DNA from: an uncultured Clostridia bacterium
GTDB taxonomy: Bacteria > Bacillota > Clostridia > Saccharofermentanales > Saccharofermentanaceae
Reading direction: 5' to 3'
Length of the DNA: 64,000 bases
Assembly (NCBI GenBank): GCA_947303185.1
Contig: CAMYXF010000009.1
Span: 38,726 to 102,725 of the forward strand
Positions 18,059 to 26,150 of the stretch are shown piece after piece; the first letter of the stretch is position 1; each line of letters opens with the position of its first letter. The position numbers were made by a program, and so were the translations under genes. The notes under the pieces are model-generated. The model saw only the letters and a program-made list of their open reading frames with translations, did not search any database and had not been told where the DNA came from.

Positions 18059-18562
18059 ATGGATACATTTTCAGAAGCACTGTTGAGCGAAAAGACAGAT
18101 AAGATCCCGGAGTCATTTGACTGGTTTGCTCCGCTTTTGGGAGATTGGGATTGTGACTATTACGATGAATATGTTAAGGGCGAGAAGCGTCATGTAAAAG
18201 GTGAGTGGATCTTCAGACGCGTGCTTGAAGGTACGGGAATCCAGGATATATTCATATTTCCTTCAAGAGCAACCAAGGAAGCTAATCCGCAGCCTGACGG
18301 CGAATACGGATCTTCACTTCGAATGTTTAACAAGAATAAAGAGTGGTACGATGTTGTATATACCTGCGCCGGCACCATGAAGAGACTTACCTTCAAAAAG
18401 GAAGGCGACAGGTTAGTTGGTAAGGTTTTGGATGAGGAGGCCACATTCTGGATCTTCTCTGACATTACGGAAAACAGCTTCCACTGGGAGTATGTGAAAG
18501 ACCAGCAGGACGGTTCACGCGAGCTTGTCTGTGAGATAAGGGGGAAAAGAATAAATGGCTGA
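18059..18562 (+). CDS. Uncharacterised cytosolic protein, DUF1579-like
   Basis: 167 residues. The pattern LLGDWDCDYYDEY...GEWIFRRVLEGTGIQDIF resembles small beta-barrel proteins of the DUF1579/YybH-like type that bind unknown ligands. No signal peptide. A TATAAT about 45 bases upstream may be its -10 box. The next gene overlaps it by eight bases, so they are translationally coupled. Confidence 0.6.
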   Translation: MDTFSEALLSEKTDKIPESFDWFAPLLGDWDCDYYDEYVKGEKRHVKGEWIFRRVLEGTGIQDIFIFPSRATKEANPQPDGEYGSSLRMFNKNKEWYDVVYTCAGTMKRLTFKKEGDRLVGKVLDEEATFWIFSDITENSFHWEYVKDQQDGSRELVCEIRGKRING

Positions 18563-19100
18563 AAGAAAGACTTTAGGAATAAGAGCTTTTGATTCATTTA
18601 AATGGGTACTGCTGATTATGATGATCTCGCTTCTTTCCTTTTTCTCTTTCGGATGCGGCAAAAAGGAAAACACAGAGACTACGGTTCCTCCGTCATCGCC
18701 TGAAGAGTGCATCACAGAAGAGAATCTGGTCTTTTTCTATTACGAAGCTGTTGTGGCAACTCAGGGCGGAAATGAAAGCACTTCATACAGGCTTTATAAA
18801 TACACCGATTCTGAGCTGGTGTTGGTCTGGAACCACTATGATACTAGTGATAACCAACACAAAAATTATCGCATTGTCCCGGCATCAGTCTTTGATGACT
18901 GCTTAAAAATTGCTAAGAAGTACAAGATGGGCAAAGGTAAGTGGATAGATGGTGATTGTATAGTCGGCGCAGAATTCATTATAGAATATGTTAAAGACGG
19001 TAAAACAGTATCTGTCACCTCATCCCATATGCCTGATAATGGTGTGGAAGCTTTTGATGCTGTCAGTAAGGTTCTGAAACAGGCTTGGGCTGATGCGTAA
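18555..19100 (+). CDS. Lipoprotein of unknown function
   Basis: 181 residues with a lipoprotein signal: basic start, hydrophobic stretch WVLLIMMISLLSFF and lipobox SFGC near residue 33. The mature part is a small mixed domain of about 145 residues with no motif I recognise. The start lies inside the end of the preceding gene, after GGGGAAAAG. Confidence 0.7.
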   Translation: MAERKTLGIRAFDSFKWVLLIMMISLLSFFSFGCGKKENTETTVPPSSPEECITEENLVFFYYEAVVATQGGNESTSYRLYKYTDSELVLVWNHYDTSDNQHKNYRIVPASVFDDCLKIAKKYKMGKGKWIDGDCIVGAEFIIEYVKDGKTVSVTSSHMPDNGVEAFDAVSKVLKQAWADA

Positions 19101-19122
19101 AGCGGGGATAACAATTCTTTAA

Positions 19123-19514
19123 ATGGCTCGAAAATGTGTCAGCATCAGTACAAGGGCAGGCTTTCATAAGCCAAATCAGGAAGAGATAGAAGCCATACTG
19201 CCGTGGCTGATGCGTGAACGAAGAGGCAATATCCTGTTCCCTCAGTTATCATCTGCATAAAGAACACGCTTACCGAGAATGATAAAGTAAGACTTCTGAA
19301 AGGCGGCGATGTCCTTATCGCAGAGGCAACCGTTAAGGATAAGAGACTCAAGAGACTTGCACGCTATTCTTATGTCAGCTGTGTTGACGCTTCATATTAT
19401 GAGGACGGCAGAAAATGGGTCCAGTCCTTTGTCGTATCCAAAAGGATCAGCAGAAAAGTGAAGGTCGGAAGCCAGGGAATAATCATCAAATACAATGCTT
19501 CAAACAATAAATGA
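19123..19514 (+). pseudogene. Probable frameshifted gene remnant
   Basis: An open frame from an ATG at 19123 runs 45 codons to a stop at 19258-19260. A second frame, open from 19218 to 19514 (99 codons) without a start codon or ribosome site, reads like protein (DKVRLLKGGDVLIAEATVKD, YYEDGRKWVQSFVVSKR). The two frames overlap, as expected for one ancestral gene with a frameshift. No family recognised. This accounts for the 470-base gap between genes. Confidence 0.45.
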
Positions 19515-19574
19515 CTTGATAACAAATTGGTCTTTCTTCCGATGTGAAGACGTATAATGAAAGGTATAAACATT

Positions 19575-20072
19575 ATGATTCGCAAGGCAAAAGTCGAGGA
19601 CGGAGACAGAATTGCCGGTATAGAAGTTGAGAGCAGCAGATATGCTTATAAAGACATTCTTTCAGAAGACTTTCTCTATAGAGATCTGACTGTTGAAAGC
19701 CGCGCTCCGGTTCATAAATACTGGATATCTGAAAACCGTTTCGAAGAATACGTTTACGAAGATCAGGATACCGGTGTTATCAAAGGTATGATGGGCATCG
19801 GCATGTGTGAAGACGAAGACAAAAAGGATGCTTTTGAACTTCATTTCCTCTATATCGATCCTGACTTTCTGAGAATTGGAACCGGCTCTGAAATGCTTCA
19901 GTTTTTCGAGCGTGAAGGCAGGGCGAGAGGATACTCTGAATTTGTTATCTGGGTATTGGAAGATAACGATATGGGAAAGTATTTCTACGCCAAAAACGGC
20001 TACGTTCCTGACGGTAAAGAGAAGATTTTCAAGCGTTGGAATAAACGCGAGATCAGATATGTAAAAGGCTGA
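19575..20072 (+). CDS. GNAT-family N-acetyltransferase
   Basis: About 165 residues. It has the GNAT layout: MIRKAKVEDGDRIAGIE at the start, then FELHFLYIDPDFLRIGTGSEML for the acetyl-CoA-binding motif A (a variant of R/Q-x-x-G-x-G/A), and a final YFYAKNGYVPDG motif B. The substrate is unknown. The ATG at 19575 follows AAAGG. The next small gene follows after 22 bases. Confidence 0.85.
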   Translation: MIRKAKVEDGDRIAGIEVESSRYAYKDILSEDFLYRDLTVESRAPVHKYWISENRFEEYVYEDQDTGVIKGMMGIGMCEDEDKKDAFELHFLYIDPDFLRIGTGSEMLQFFEREGRARGYSEFVIWVLEDNDMGKYFYAKNGYVPDGKEKIFKRWNKREIRYVKG

Positions 20073-20094
20073 CGCTGTCAATGAGGAGTATGTT

Positions 20095-20412
20095 ATGGAA
20101 ACAATAGGAATAGTTCTTGATCCTTCGAAAATGAGTAATCCCGATCTGGATATCCGTTATGATTTACCGGATAGGATTCAAGAGTATACGGACCGCAAAG
20201 TAATTGATAACGCTTACGATTATCTTCCTGATCAGAGACTTGTAATCTGGCTTGAAACAGAGAATGCAGCGAAGAACGTCGAAGATGTTATCCGCCTGAT
20301 CAGTACAGAGAAGATCCTTGATAACGATCTGACCCAGGCAGCAGAAGTTTATATTTCTGATATTGAAAATGCAGAGCTGGATCAGTGCAAAAAGGTGTTT
20401 CCTGTAGCTTGA
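20095..20412 (+). CDS. Small acidic protein of unknown function
   Basis: 105 residues, acidic, no membrane segment; GAGGAG lies seven to eight bases upstream of the ATG. The opening METIGIVLDPSKMSNPDLDIRYDLPD suggests a compact alpha/beta fold. I do not recognise it. Probably cotranscribed with the acetyltransferase before it. Confidence 0.65.
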   Translation: METIGIVLDPSKMSNPDLDIRYDLPDRIQEYTDRKVIDNAYDYLPDQRLVIWLETENAAKNVEDVIRLISTEKILDNDLTQAAEVYISDIENAELDQCKKVFPVA

Positions 20413-20448
20413 GTGAATCTGATAATATAAACTGGGTTAGCTGAATCT

Positions 20449-20536
20449 GTAATTGTTGCCTCAAAAAAATGCCAACAATTATACAAATCCGCAATTTTGT
20501 GTAATTGTTGCCCTGAAAAAAGATAAACAATTATAC
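20449..20536. repeat. Pair of 36-base palindromic units
   Basis: Two near-identical units (20449-20484 and 20501-20536, 52 bases apart) each start GTAATTGTTGCC, hold an A-run, and end AACAATTATAC, so each can form a hairpin. They lie between two genes just before the ribosome site of the next. Non-coding paired palindromes with different sequence occur elsewhere in the window. Confidence 0.65.
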
Positions 20537-20566
20537 AGTTGGGAGCACACCTTATTGGAGAAAAAC

Positions 20567-21358
20567 ATGGATACATTTATAAATGAAAAAGACTTAGAAC
20601 TCTTAAATAAAGACAGGTACACCTTCTCTGTAATGAAGAGAATAATCAATGATAAGTGTGCTCTGCTTTTGTCAGATCACGAGAATCTCATCATGTGCTT
20701 TACCGGCCAGCCGTATCCTGTGTGGATATGGACACCTGACGGCGCATCAGAAGATGAGTATGAGCGCGCTTACATGGTTGCCAGGGAAAATAATGTGATG
20801 GACGGTGATCACCGATTTAACATCAAGTATGAACTTGCTGAGTATTTCATAAAGAGAGCTAAGAAAGACGGAATAGACCTCAAGATTTCCACTAATCTGT
20901 TTGCGTACGATTGTCCGTCACCGATTGAGCCTTCTATCGAAGTAGACGGCAAGCTTCATCAGTGTACAGAGAATGATGTCGATGTTCTCGTCGACTTTTT
21001 CGATATGTTCCATAATGCAGTCGGCATAGATAAGGAAAGCAGGGAGCAGTACAGGATCTACGCTGAAGACGGCATTAAGACCGGCTCTGTATATTTCTGG
21101 GAAACATCTGACGGTGAGTTTGTTGCAAGCTGCAACTGGCATCCTGCTAACGAAATGGGTTCTGTCGGATTGGTATATACGCGCGAAGAACATAGAAGAA
21201 AACACTATGCTGAGCACCTTGTTTATCAGGTGACAAAGATCGTTCAGAATGCAGGTTATATGCCCATGCTTTATACCGATGCTGATTATGTTGCATCTAA
21301 TGCGTGCTATGAAAAGATCGGTTATATATTAAGAGGAAAACTCTGCACGATAAGCTAA
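20567..21358 (+). CDS. GNAT-family acetyltransferase, two-domain
   Basis: About 263 residues. The N-terminal half (CFTGQPYPVWIWTPDGASE) is a GNAT-like domain of the type found in bidomain acetyltransferases. The C-terminal half is a catalytic GNAT domain: VGLVYTREEHRRKHYAEHLVYQV for motif A and ASNACYEKIGYILRG for motif B. The ATG at 20567 has TTGGAG upstream; a longer frame through the palindromic repeat was rejected. Substrate unknown. Confidence 0.8.
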   Translation: MDTFINEKDLELLNKDRYTFSVMKRIINDKCALLLSDHENLIMCFTGQPYPVWIWTPDGASEDEYERAYMVARENNVMDGDHRFNIKYELAEYFIKRAKKDGIDLKISTNLFAYDCPSPIEPSIEVDGKLHQCTENDVDVLVDFFDMFHNAVGIDKESREQYRIYAEDGIKTGSVYFWETSDGEFVASCNWHPANEMGSVGLVYTREEHRRKHYAEHLVYQVTKIVQNAGYMPMLYTDADYVASNACYEKIGYILRGKLCTIS

Positions 21359-21461
21359 ATCGCTAATCACGATTTTAATGTTAAGTTAAGGTTCGAATAT
21401 CTTCCCGTTAAGGATAGAGGTTTAACATAAGCCCATATCAAATGTGGAGGATATAAAGGAC

Positions 21462-22370
21462 ATGAGTGATGCAATTCTAAGGATTAACAATCTCTCTAAA
21501 ACTTATGGCGCAAAGAAAGCATTAGACGGCGTTTCTTTCGAAGTTGAGAGAGGTAAGATCTATGGCTTTATCGGCGAAAACGGAGCAGGTAAGACTACTG
21601 CCATCAGGGCAATTACAGGTTTAAGCCCGATCGAAAACGGCACGATCGAACTCTTCGGAAAGTCAGACAGTAAGGGTCTTGCTGAAGCAAGAAGAAAGAT
21701 GGGTTGTCTTGTAGAAAGCCCGATTCTCGACATGCGCAAAACCGCAAAAGAGAATCTCATGCTTCAGGAACTTTTATATGGGAATAAGGATAGTGCAAAG
21801 GTAGACAAGATCCTTGCACGCGTTGGCCTTGAAGACGTTAAGAATAAGAAGGTCGGAAACTTCTCGCTCGGTATGAAGCAGAGGCTGGGAATCGCGTTGG
21901 CACTGATCAACGATCCTGAAATTCTGATCCTTGATGAGCCTGTTAACGGACTTGATCCTATGGGTATGGTTGATGTCAGAGAATTGCTCGTATCACTTTG
22001 CAAAGAAGACGGAATCACGATTGTCGTATCTTCTCATATTCTCGCTGAACTTTACCAGCTCGCGACGGATTACATAATCATATCTCACGGACATATTATT
22101 TCTACTCTTTCAAAAGAAGAATTGGATAATCTCTGCGCGACACACATTGTTATGGAAACAGAGCATAACGATGAGGCAATGAGGATCCTTACCAGTAACG
22201 GCATCAGCACGCTGAACAGTAATGAAGGTGCTATCAGCATTTACGATAAGGTCGAAACAAAAGACGTTGCCCAGCTCATGTACGATCACAAGATCCTTAT
22301 TACACAGCTGACAAAACATGAGCGAACACTTGAAGAATACTACATCGAACTTTTGGGGAGGGAAGCATAA
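21462..22370 (+). CDS. ABC transporter ATPase, BcrA/CcmA type
   Basis: 302 residues. Walker A GENGAGKTT, signature FSLGMKQRLGIALAL, Walker B ILILDEPVNGLDP and switch His in SSHILAEL. The C-terminal 85 residues form the extra domain seen in BcrA/NatA-type exporters of antimicrobial peptides or sodium. The ATG at 21462 follows GGAGG/AAAGGA; an upstream GTG was rejected. It overlaps the permease gene by one base (TAATG). Confidence 0.92.
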   Translation: MSDAILRINNLSKTYGAKKALDGVSFEVERGKIYGFIGENGAGKTTAIRAITGLSPIENGTIELFGKSDSKGLAEARRKMGCLVESPILDMRKTAKENLMLQELLYGNKDSAKVDKILARVGLEDVKNKKVGNFSLGMKQRLGIALALINDPEILILDEPVNGLDPMGMVDVRELLVSLCKEDGITIVVSSHILAELYQLATDYIIISHGHIISTLSKEELDNLCATHIVMETEHNDEAMRILTSNGISTLNSNEGAISIYDKVETKDVAQLMYDHKILITQLTKHERTLEEYYIELLGREA

Positions 22371-23107
22371 TGGGAAGCTTATTTAAATGGGAGATGAAGC
22401 AGACTTTTTCTTCCAAAGCATTTTGGATTTTGGGAGCATCAATTATCTCCCTTCCGGTTGCGTTACTTGTTCTGACACTTATATTCTCTGAAGGTATGAC
22501 AGGATATAATGCGTTTCTCGAAGGCCTGAATAACTATAACGCTTTCGTTATCTTCCTTATCGGCGTGTTCGCAGGAATTCATGTAACCGGTGCGTTTGAA
22601 GGCCGCAAGATCCAGTCGGCAGTTATGGCAGGAAACAGCAGATTCAATATTCTTATGGCAAAGTTCCTGTCTTACATTACAGCAGTCGGCATCTACAGCG
22701 TTGTTGCAATTGTAATCTCTTCAGTAATTTCTTTCACAATGCAGGGAATCAACGGTTTTGATGACAGCTTTGCAAGAGCAATAATCGTAAGATCACTTGT
22801 TTATATCGTTGTTGAGATTGCTTATTCTGCAACATGCTTCCTCTCATCCATGTTGGTAAGACATTTGGGTGGTGCCATCGGTCTTAATATGGGATTGATG
22901 CTTATATCAAATATAGCAGTCCAGCTGCTCTTCAACTTTGATTGGATGATCAAGTATCTGAATTACATTCCCGCAGCGCAGACTATGGTCTTATTGGGTG
23001 ATATCAGCAACGAAAACATTGCACGAGCACTCGTTTCTTCCGTAGTTGCATGCGCGCTTGTTGTAGCTTTGTCTTATCTCAAGTTCAGACGCGAAGAACT
23101 TAAGTGA
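22370..23107 (+). CDS. ABC-2-type permease, BcrB-like
   Basis: 245 residues with six predicted hydrophobic helices, starting with the typical MGSLFKWEMKQTFSSKAFWIL. It has the size and layout of ABC-2 permeases partnering BcrA-type ATPases, and its start codon overlaps the ATPase stop. The pair may confer resistance to a peptide or export a small molecule. No two-component system sits beside it to reveal the ligand. Confidence 0.88.
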   Translation: MGSLFKWEMKQTFSSKAFWILGASIISLPVALLVLTLIFSEGMTGYNAFLEGLNNYNAFVIFLIGVFAGIHVTGAFEGRKIQSAVMAGNSRFNILMAKFLSYITAVGIYSVVAIVISSVISFTMQGINGFDDSFARAIIVRSLVYIVVEIAYSATCFLSSMLVRHLGGAIGLNMGLMLISNIAVQLLFNFDWMIKYLNYIPAAQTMVLLGDISNENIARALVSSVVACALVVALSYLKFRREELK

Positions 23108-23123
23108 TTATTCAAAGAATTAA

Positions 23124-23651
23124 TTATATTGCAGCATGGTTTCCGATGAGTTTTTCCATCCAGACCATGCTGTACCATTTGTTAAACTTTCTTCCGCAGT
23201 TGCGAAAAGTTCCTACGGTTTTATAGCCTAAATGATTGTGAAAATTCATGCTGTTGTTTGTAAGATATTCGTCTTCTTCTGAAGGAACTCCGATACATGC
23301 ATAAAGGTTAATGATTCCAATTTGTTTAAGACGGTTTTCAAGTTCTTCGTAAATCTTTCTCCCAAGACCTTCTCTTAGTGAATTGTGATCAAGATAGATA
23401 GTTGTCTCGGCCGAGTATGAGTAGGCGTCTCTGCCTACGAAAAGATGTGCATACGCGTATCCTTCAATACGGCCGTCCTTTTCGATGACAAGGTAAGGAT
23501 AATGTTTTTGGATTTCGGTTATCCGGTTTTCAAACTCAGTAAGGGAAGGTGTCTTAAGTTCGAAAGATATGGCAGTGTTTTCCACATAGTATGAATAGAT
23601 ATCGAGAAGCTCTTTTGCATCTTCTTTTCTGGCATCGCGTATGTTTAACAT
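23124..23651 (-). CDS. Phosphinothricin-type N-acetyltransferase
   Basis: About 175 residues. IRDARKEDAKELLDIYSYYV, ENTAISFE, ETTIYLDHNSLREGLGRKIYEEL and NFHNHLGYKTVGTFRNCG are hallmarks of the PAT/methionine-sulfone acetyltransferase subgroup of GNAT. Its natural substrates can include methionine sulfoximine or sulfone, which fits the nearby sulfur locus, although that is only suggestive. The start at 23651 follows AGAGGTG; an in-frame ATG 18 bases earlier overlaps that site. It lies beyond the hairpin that ends the big leftward operon. Confidence 0.85.
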   Translation of the reverse strand: MLNIRDARKEDAKELLDIYSYYVENTAISFELKTPSLTEFENRITEIQKHYPYLVIEKDGRIEGYAYAHLFVGRDAYSYSAETTIYLDHNSLREGLGRKIYEELENRLKQIGIINLYACIGVPSEEDEYLTNNSMNFHNHLGYKTVGTFRNCGRKFNKWYSMVWMEKLIGNHAAI

Positions 23652-23680
23652 TAATACACCTCTTTTCATTAACTAAACAA

Positions 23681-23709
23681 GAGGGGTGTCCCAGATGAGA
23701 CAGCCCCTC
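23681..23709 (-). terminator. Hairpin ending the nitrogenase-like/met operon
   Basis: GAGGGGTGTC (23681-23690) pairs with GACAGCCCCTC (23699-23709) with one bulged base; on the minus strand it is followed by TTGTTTAG. It lies 25 bases after the last gene of the leftward operon. It shares its GGGTGTC core with two other hairpins here. Confidence 0.6.
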
Positions 23710-23734
23710 CTGCGAAAGAAGAAACACACGGAAG

Positions 23735-24490
23735 CTAGCTGAATGTAACCTCGGTATGTTTTGTATCAAACCAAACGTTCAAGTCGTTTGCGCCCCTTAA
23801 ACCGACGGTTCCTTTGCCAAGATATATGATTAGCGGAGAACGGTAATCACCTGCTTTGTAGATCTTGCCGTCTGCTTCAACGTATGTCTGAAGAGTTGCA
23901 AAACTTATCAGATTGCCTTCTTCATCAAATCTTGCTGAAGCATCTTCGGAATGAAGCATATGCTTTCTGACCATGAACGGTTTGGCATCGCCGTATTCGG
24001 TTTTAAATATCGTTCCAAATGAAGGCTCGATACTTCTGATCTTTTTGTCTTCGTAAACCTCTATCCCGAGCTTGGTGTTAACAGGGCCTTTAGATGTGTT
24101 AACGGTGATAGAATCTTCCGGCCATAACGTAATGCTTCTTATTTTTCCTGACGGATAGAAATAGATGCACTGCGGACGTATCTTAAGTTCTTGCTCACCT
24201 ATAGTAAAGACATATTCGGGAGCATTAACGATCTCGTCTTCGACACCCCAGTAACTGCTTAACTGACCGTAAAGAGGGAAGAGCCTTTTAATGTTTCCGT
24301 CTTCGTAAAAAGTCATCAGTTCTGCCTGAAACCTGCCTTCGGGAAGTGTCACTTCTTCAGTGTCCTGAAGATAGATGCTTCTGACGTTGCCGTTCTGGTG
24401 GTATTCCACCGGGCAGCGGTACTTCTTTCGAAGGTCGGAAGCATCACTGCACGCGGTGAAGTAACCGTATTTTGTCTTTACCTTATCCAT
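23735..24490 (-). CDS. Uncharacterised protein coupled to metQ, with MORN/YwqK-like repeats
   Basis: 251 residues, no signal peptide or membrane helix. It repeats a pattern of the form Y-x-x-G-x-(I/V)-(R/K)-S/R-I/L: YHQNGNVRSIYL, FYEDGNIKRLFPL, YPSGKIRSITLW, YEDKKIRSIEPS. This resembles MORN/YwqK-type beta-hairpin repeats. Its ribosome site AAGGAG overlaps the metQ stop region and the gap is only nine bases, so it is the eighth gene of the operon. Position suggests a role in sulfur-compound uptake or assembly of the nitrogenase-like enzyme, but the function is unknown. Confidence 0.75.
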   Translation of the reverse strand: MDKVKTKYGYFTACSDASDLRKKYRCPVEYHQNGNVRSIYLQDTEEVTLPEGRFQAELMTFYEDGNIKRLFPLYGQLSSYWGVEDEIVNAPEYVFTIGEQELKIRPQCIYFYPSGKIRSITLWPEDSITVNTSKGPVNTKLGIEVYEDKKIRSIEPSFGTIFKTEYGDAKPFMVRKHMLHSEDASARFDEEGNLISFATLQTYVEADGKIYKAGDYRSPLIIYLGKGTVGLRGANDLNVWFDTKHTEVTFS

Positions 24491-24499
24491 TGCTCCTTA

Positions 24500-25408
24500 T
24501 CAGCCGAGATCTACAACAGGGATTACTGCACCGTTGTAGTTATCCTGGATCCACTGCTGTGTTTCTTCTGAGAGAAGAGCATCAACGAGTGCCTTTACTG
24601 CAGGGTTGTCCAGATCTTCTGTTCTTACTGCGATGATGTTTGCGTAAGGGCTGTCTTCACCTTCGCTGAAGAGCTTGTTTGATGTGATGCCTGCTTCGAG
24701 TGCTTTGTTTGTGTTTGTGATGAAGAAATCATAGTCATCCTTTGTAGGAATGATCTGTGCTGAATCGATCTCTACGATCTCGATGGGCTTAACATAAGAA
24801 ACGATATCATCTACTGAAGCGGAGAGAGAATCTCTTGCTGCATCATCGAGCTTGATGAATCCGTTGAGCTCAAGGATCCTGAGTGCCCTGTATTCGTTTG
24901 TGCCGTCATTGGGGATTGCGACTATAGCGTTGTCGGGTACTTCGTCAACAGAAGCATACTTATCGGAATATGCTGTGATGGGTTCGATGTGGATACCGCC
25001 TGCGCTTGCAAGATCATAGCCGTTTGCTTCTACTTCGCTCTCGAGATAAGGAAGATGCTGGAAGTAGTTGAAATCGATCTCGCCGGAATTAAGTCTCTCG
25101 TTTGTTGTTGAATCTGCAGCTGTGGAAACGAGCTCGATGTAGATGCCCTGTTCTTCAAGCTGGGGTCTTACGTGTTCGATGATCTCAGAGTGGGGAACGA
25201 GGTCAACGATACCTTTCAAAACGATCTTTTCTGTTGAATCTTCGCCGGATGTTTCTGCTTCAGACTGCTGCTCCTGTGTAGCGGAAGTATCAACCTCAGC
25301 TGCATTGAGTGAAGTTGCTGTGCCCTTTGAAGAGCAGCCTGCAAGGCCTAATGCGAATGACGCAATCGTTGCGATTGAAATAAATTTTGTTGCAATGTTC
25401 TTATTCAT
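24500..25408 (-). CDS. metQ: MetQ-like substrate-binding lipoprotein
   Basis: 302 residues. A lipoprotein signal (ATIASFALGLAGC, lipobox Cys near residue 25) is followed by a Ser/Thr/Glu-rich linker and a NlpA/MetQ domain: GIVDLVPHSEIIEHVRPQL, FNYFQHLPYLE, IAIPNDGTNEYRALRIL and DFFITNTNKALEAG. In known systems MetQ captures D/L-methionine or its derivatives outside the cell. Here it is expressed behind a nitrogenase-like enzyme, so another methylthio compound is possible. AAAGGAG precedes the ATG. Confidence 0.92.
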   Translation of the reverse strand: MNKNIATKFISIATIASFALGLAGCSSKGTATSLNAAEVDTSATQEQQSEAETSGEDSTEKIVLKGIVDLVPHSEIIEHVRPQLEEQGIYIELVSTAADSTTNERLNSGEIDFNYFQHLPYLESEVEANGYDLASAGGIHIEPITAYSDKYASVDEVPDNAIVAIPNDGTNEYRALRILELNGFIKLDDAARDSLSASVDDIVSYVKPIEIVEIDSAQIIPTKDDYDFFITNTNKALEAGITSNKLFSEGEDSPYANIIAVRTEDLDNPAVKALVDALLSEETQQWIQDNYNGAVIPVVDLG

Positions 25409-25429
25409 AATGATTTTCTCCTTTAGTTG

Positions 25430-26140
25430 TTAAATAAGATTTCTTGTTTTAAGTATTTGTTTTGATATAAGATTTCCGATTCCCTGGATCAGCTGGACCA
25501 GAATGACCAGGATATATACACAGGCGAAAAGTTTGTCGTGCTGGAATCTCTGGTAACCGTATCTGACTGCAATGTCTCCGATACCGCCTGCACCGAACAT
25601 TCCCGCGAGTGCTGTCATGGAAAGGACCGTGATCACCGATACGGTGAAACCTCTGATAAGAGAAGGCAATGTCTCCGGAAGAAGTATCCTGAAGATGATG
25701 TTCAGATTGGAGCTTCCCATGGCTTTGGCTGCTTCTATCTTTCCTTTTTCGATCTCCAGAAGACTGCTCTCGACGATCCTGGCATACATCGGAATGCAGC
25801 TTGCTGCGATAGCGATAATGCATGCATTGGTTCCGTATGCTTTACCGAAGATGAGTCTTGCTACAGGTATCATGAGGATGATCATTATCATCTGAGGCAG
25901 GGATCTCAAACAGTTGATTATCCAGCCTGATACCGAGTAGGATATCTTGAGCGGTACGAGTCCGTCAGGATTGGTAACAGTGAAGAAGACTCCGATTACC
26001 AATCCGAAGACGAGCATTATCAGAGAAGAAATCGCCGTCATGTAAAGTGTCTCGCCGATCGGCCCCCATAGATCTTTCCAGATTTCAGGGGAGAAGGATG
26101 CTATGATAACATCCCATAAAGATGAATCCAATAAACTCAT
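25430..26140 (-). CDS. metI: MetI-like ABC permease
   Basis: 236 residues with five predicted helices and the importer EAA loop (EAAKAMGSSNLNIIFRILLP) between the later helices. It opens with WDVIIASFSPEIWKDLWGPIGETLYMT, typical of MetI. Its ATG follows AGGAGGAGAAA, ten bases after the metN stop. It should form the membrane channel of the MetNIQ importer. Confidence 0.93.
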   Translation of the reverse strand: MSLLDSSLWDVIIASFSPEIWKDLWGPIGETLYMTAISSLIMLVFGLVIGVFFTVTNPDGLVPLKISYSVSGWIINCLRSLPQMIMIILMIPVARLIFGKAYGTNACIIAIAASCIPMYARIVESSLLEIEKGKIEAAKAMGSSNLNIIFRILLPETLPSLIRGFTVSVITVLSMTALAGMFGAGGIGDIAVRYGYQRFQHDKLFACVYILVILVQLIQGIGNLISKQILKTRNLI

Positions 26141-26150
26141 TTTCTCCTCC

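Noticed and set aside
25449..25823. A 124-residue gene inside metI in another frame
   Set aside because: It has no ribosome site and is basic, low-quality sequence typical of a shadow frame of metI.
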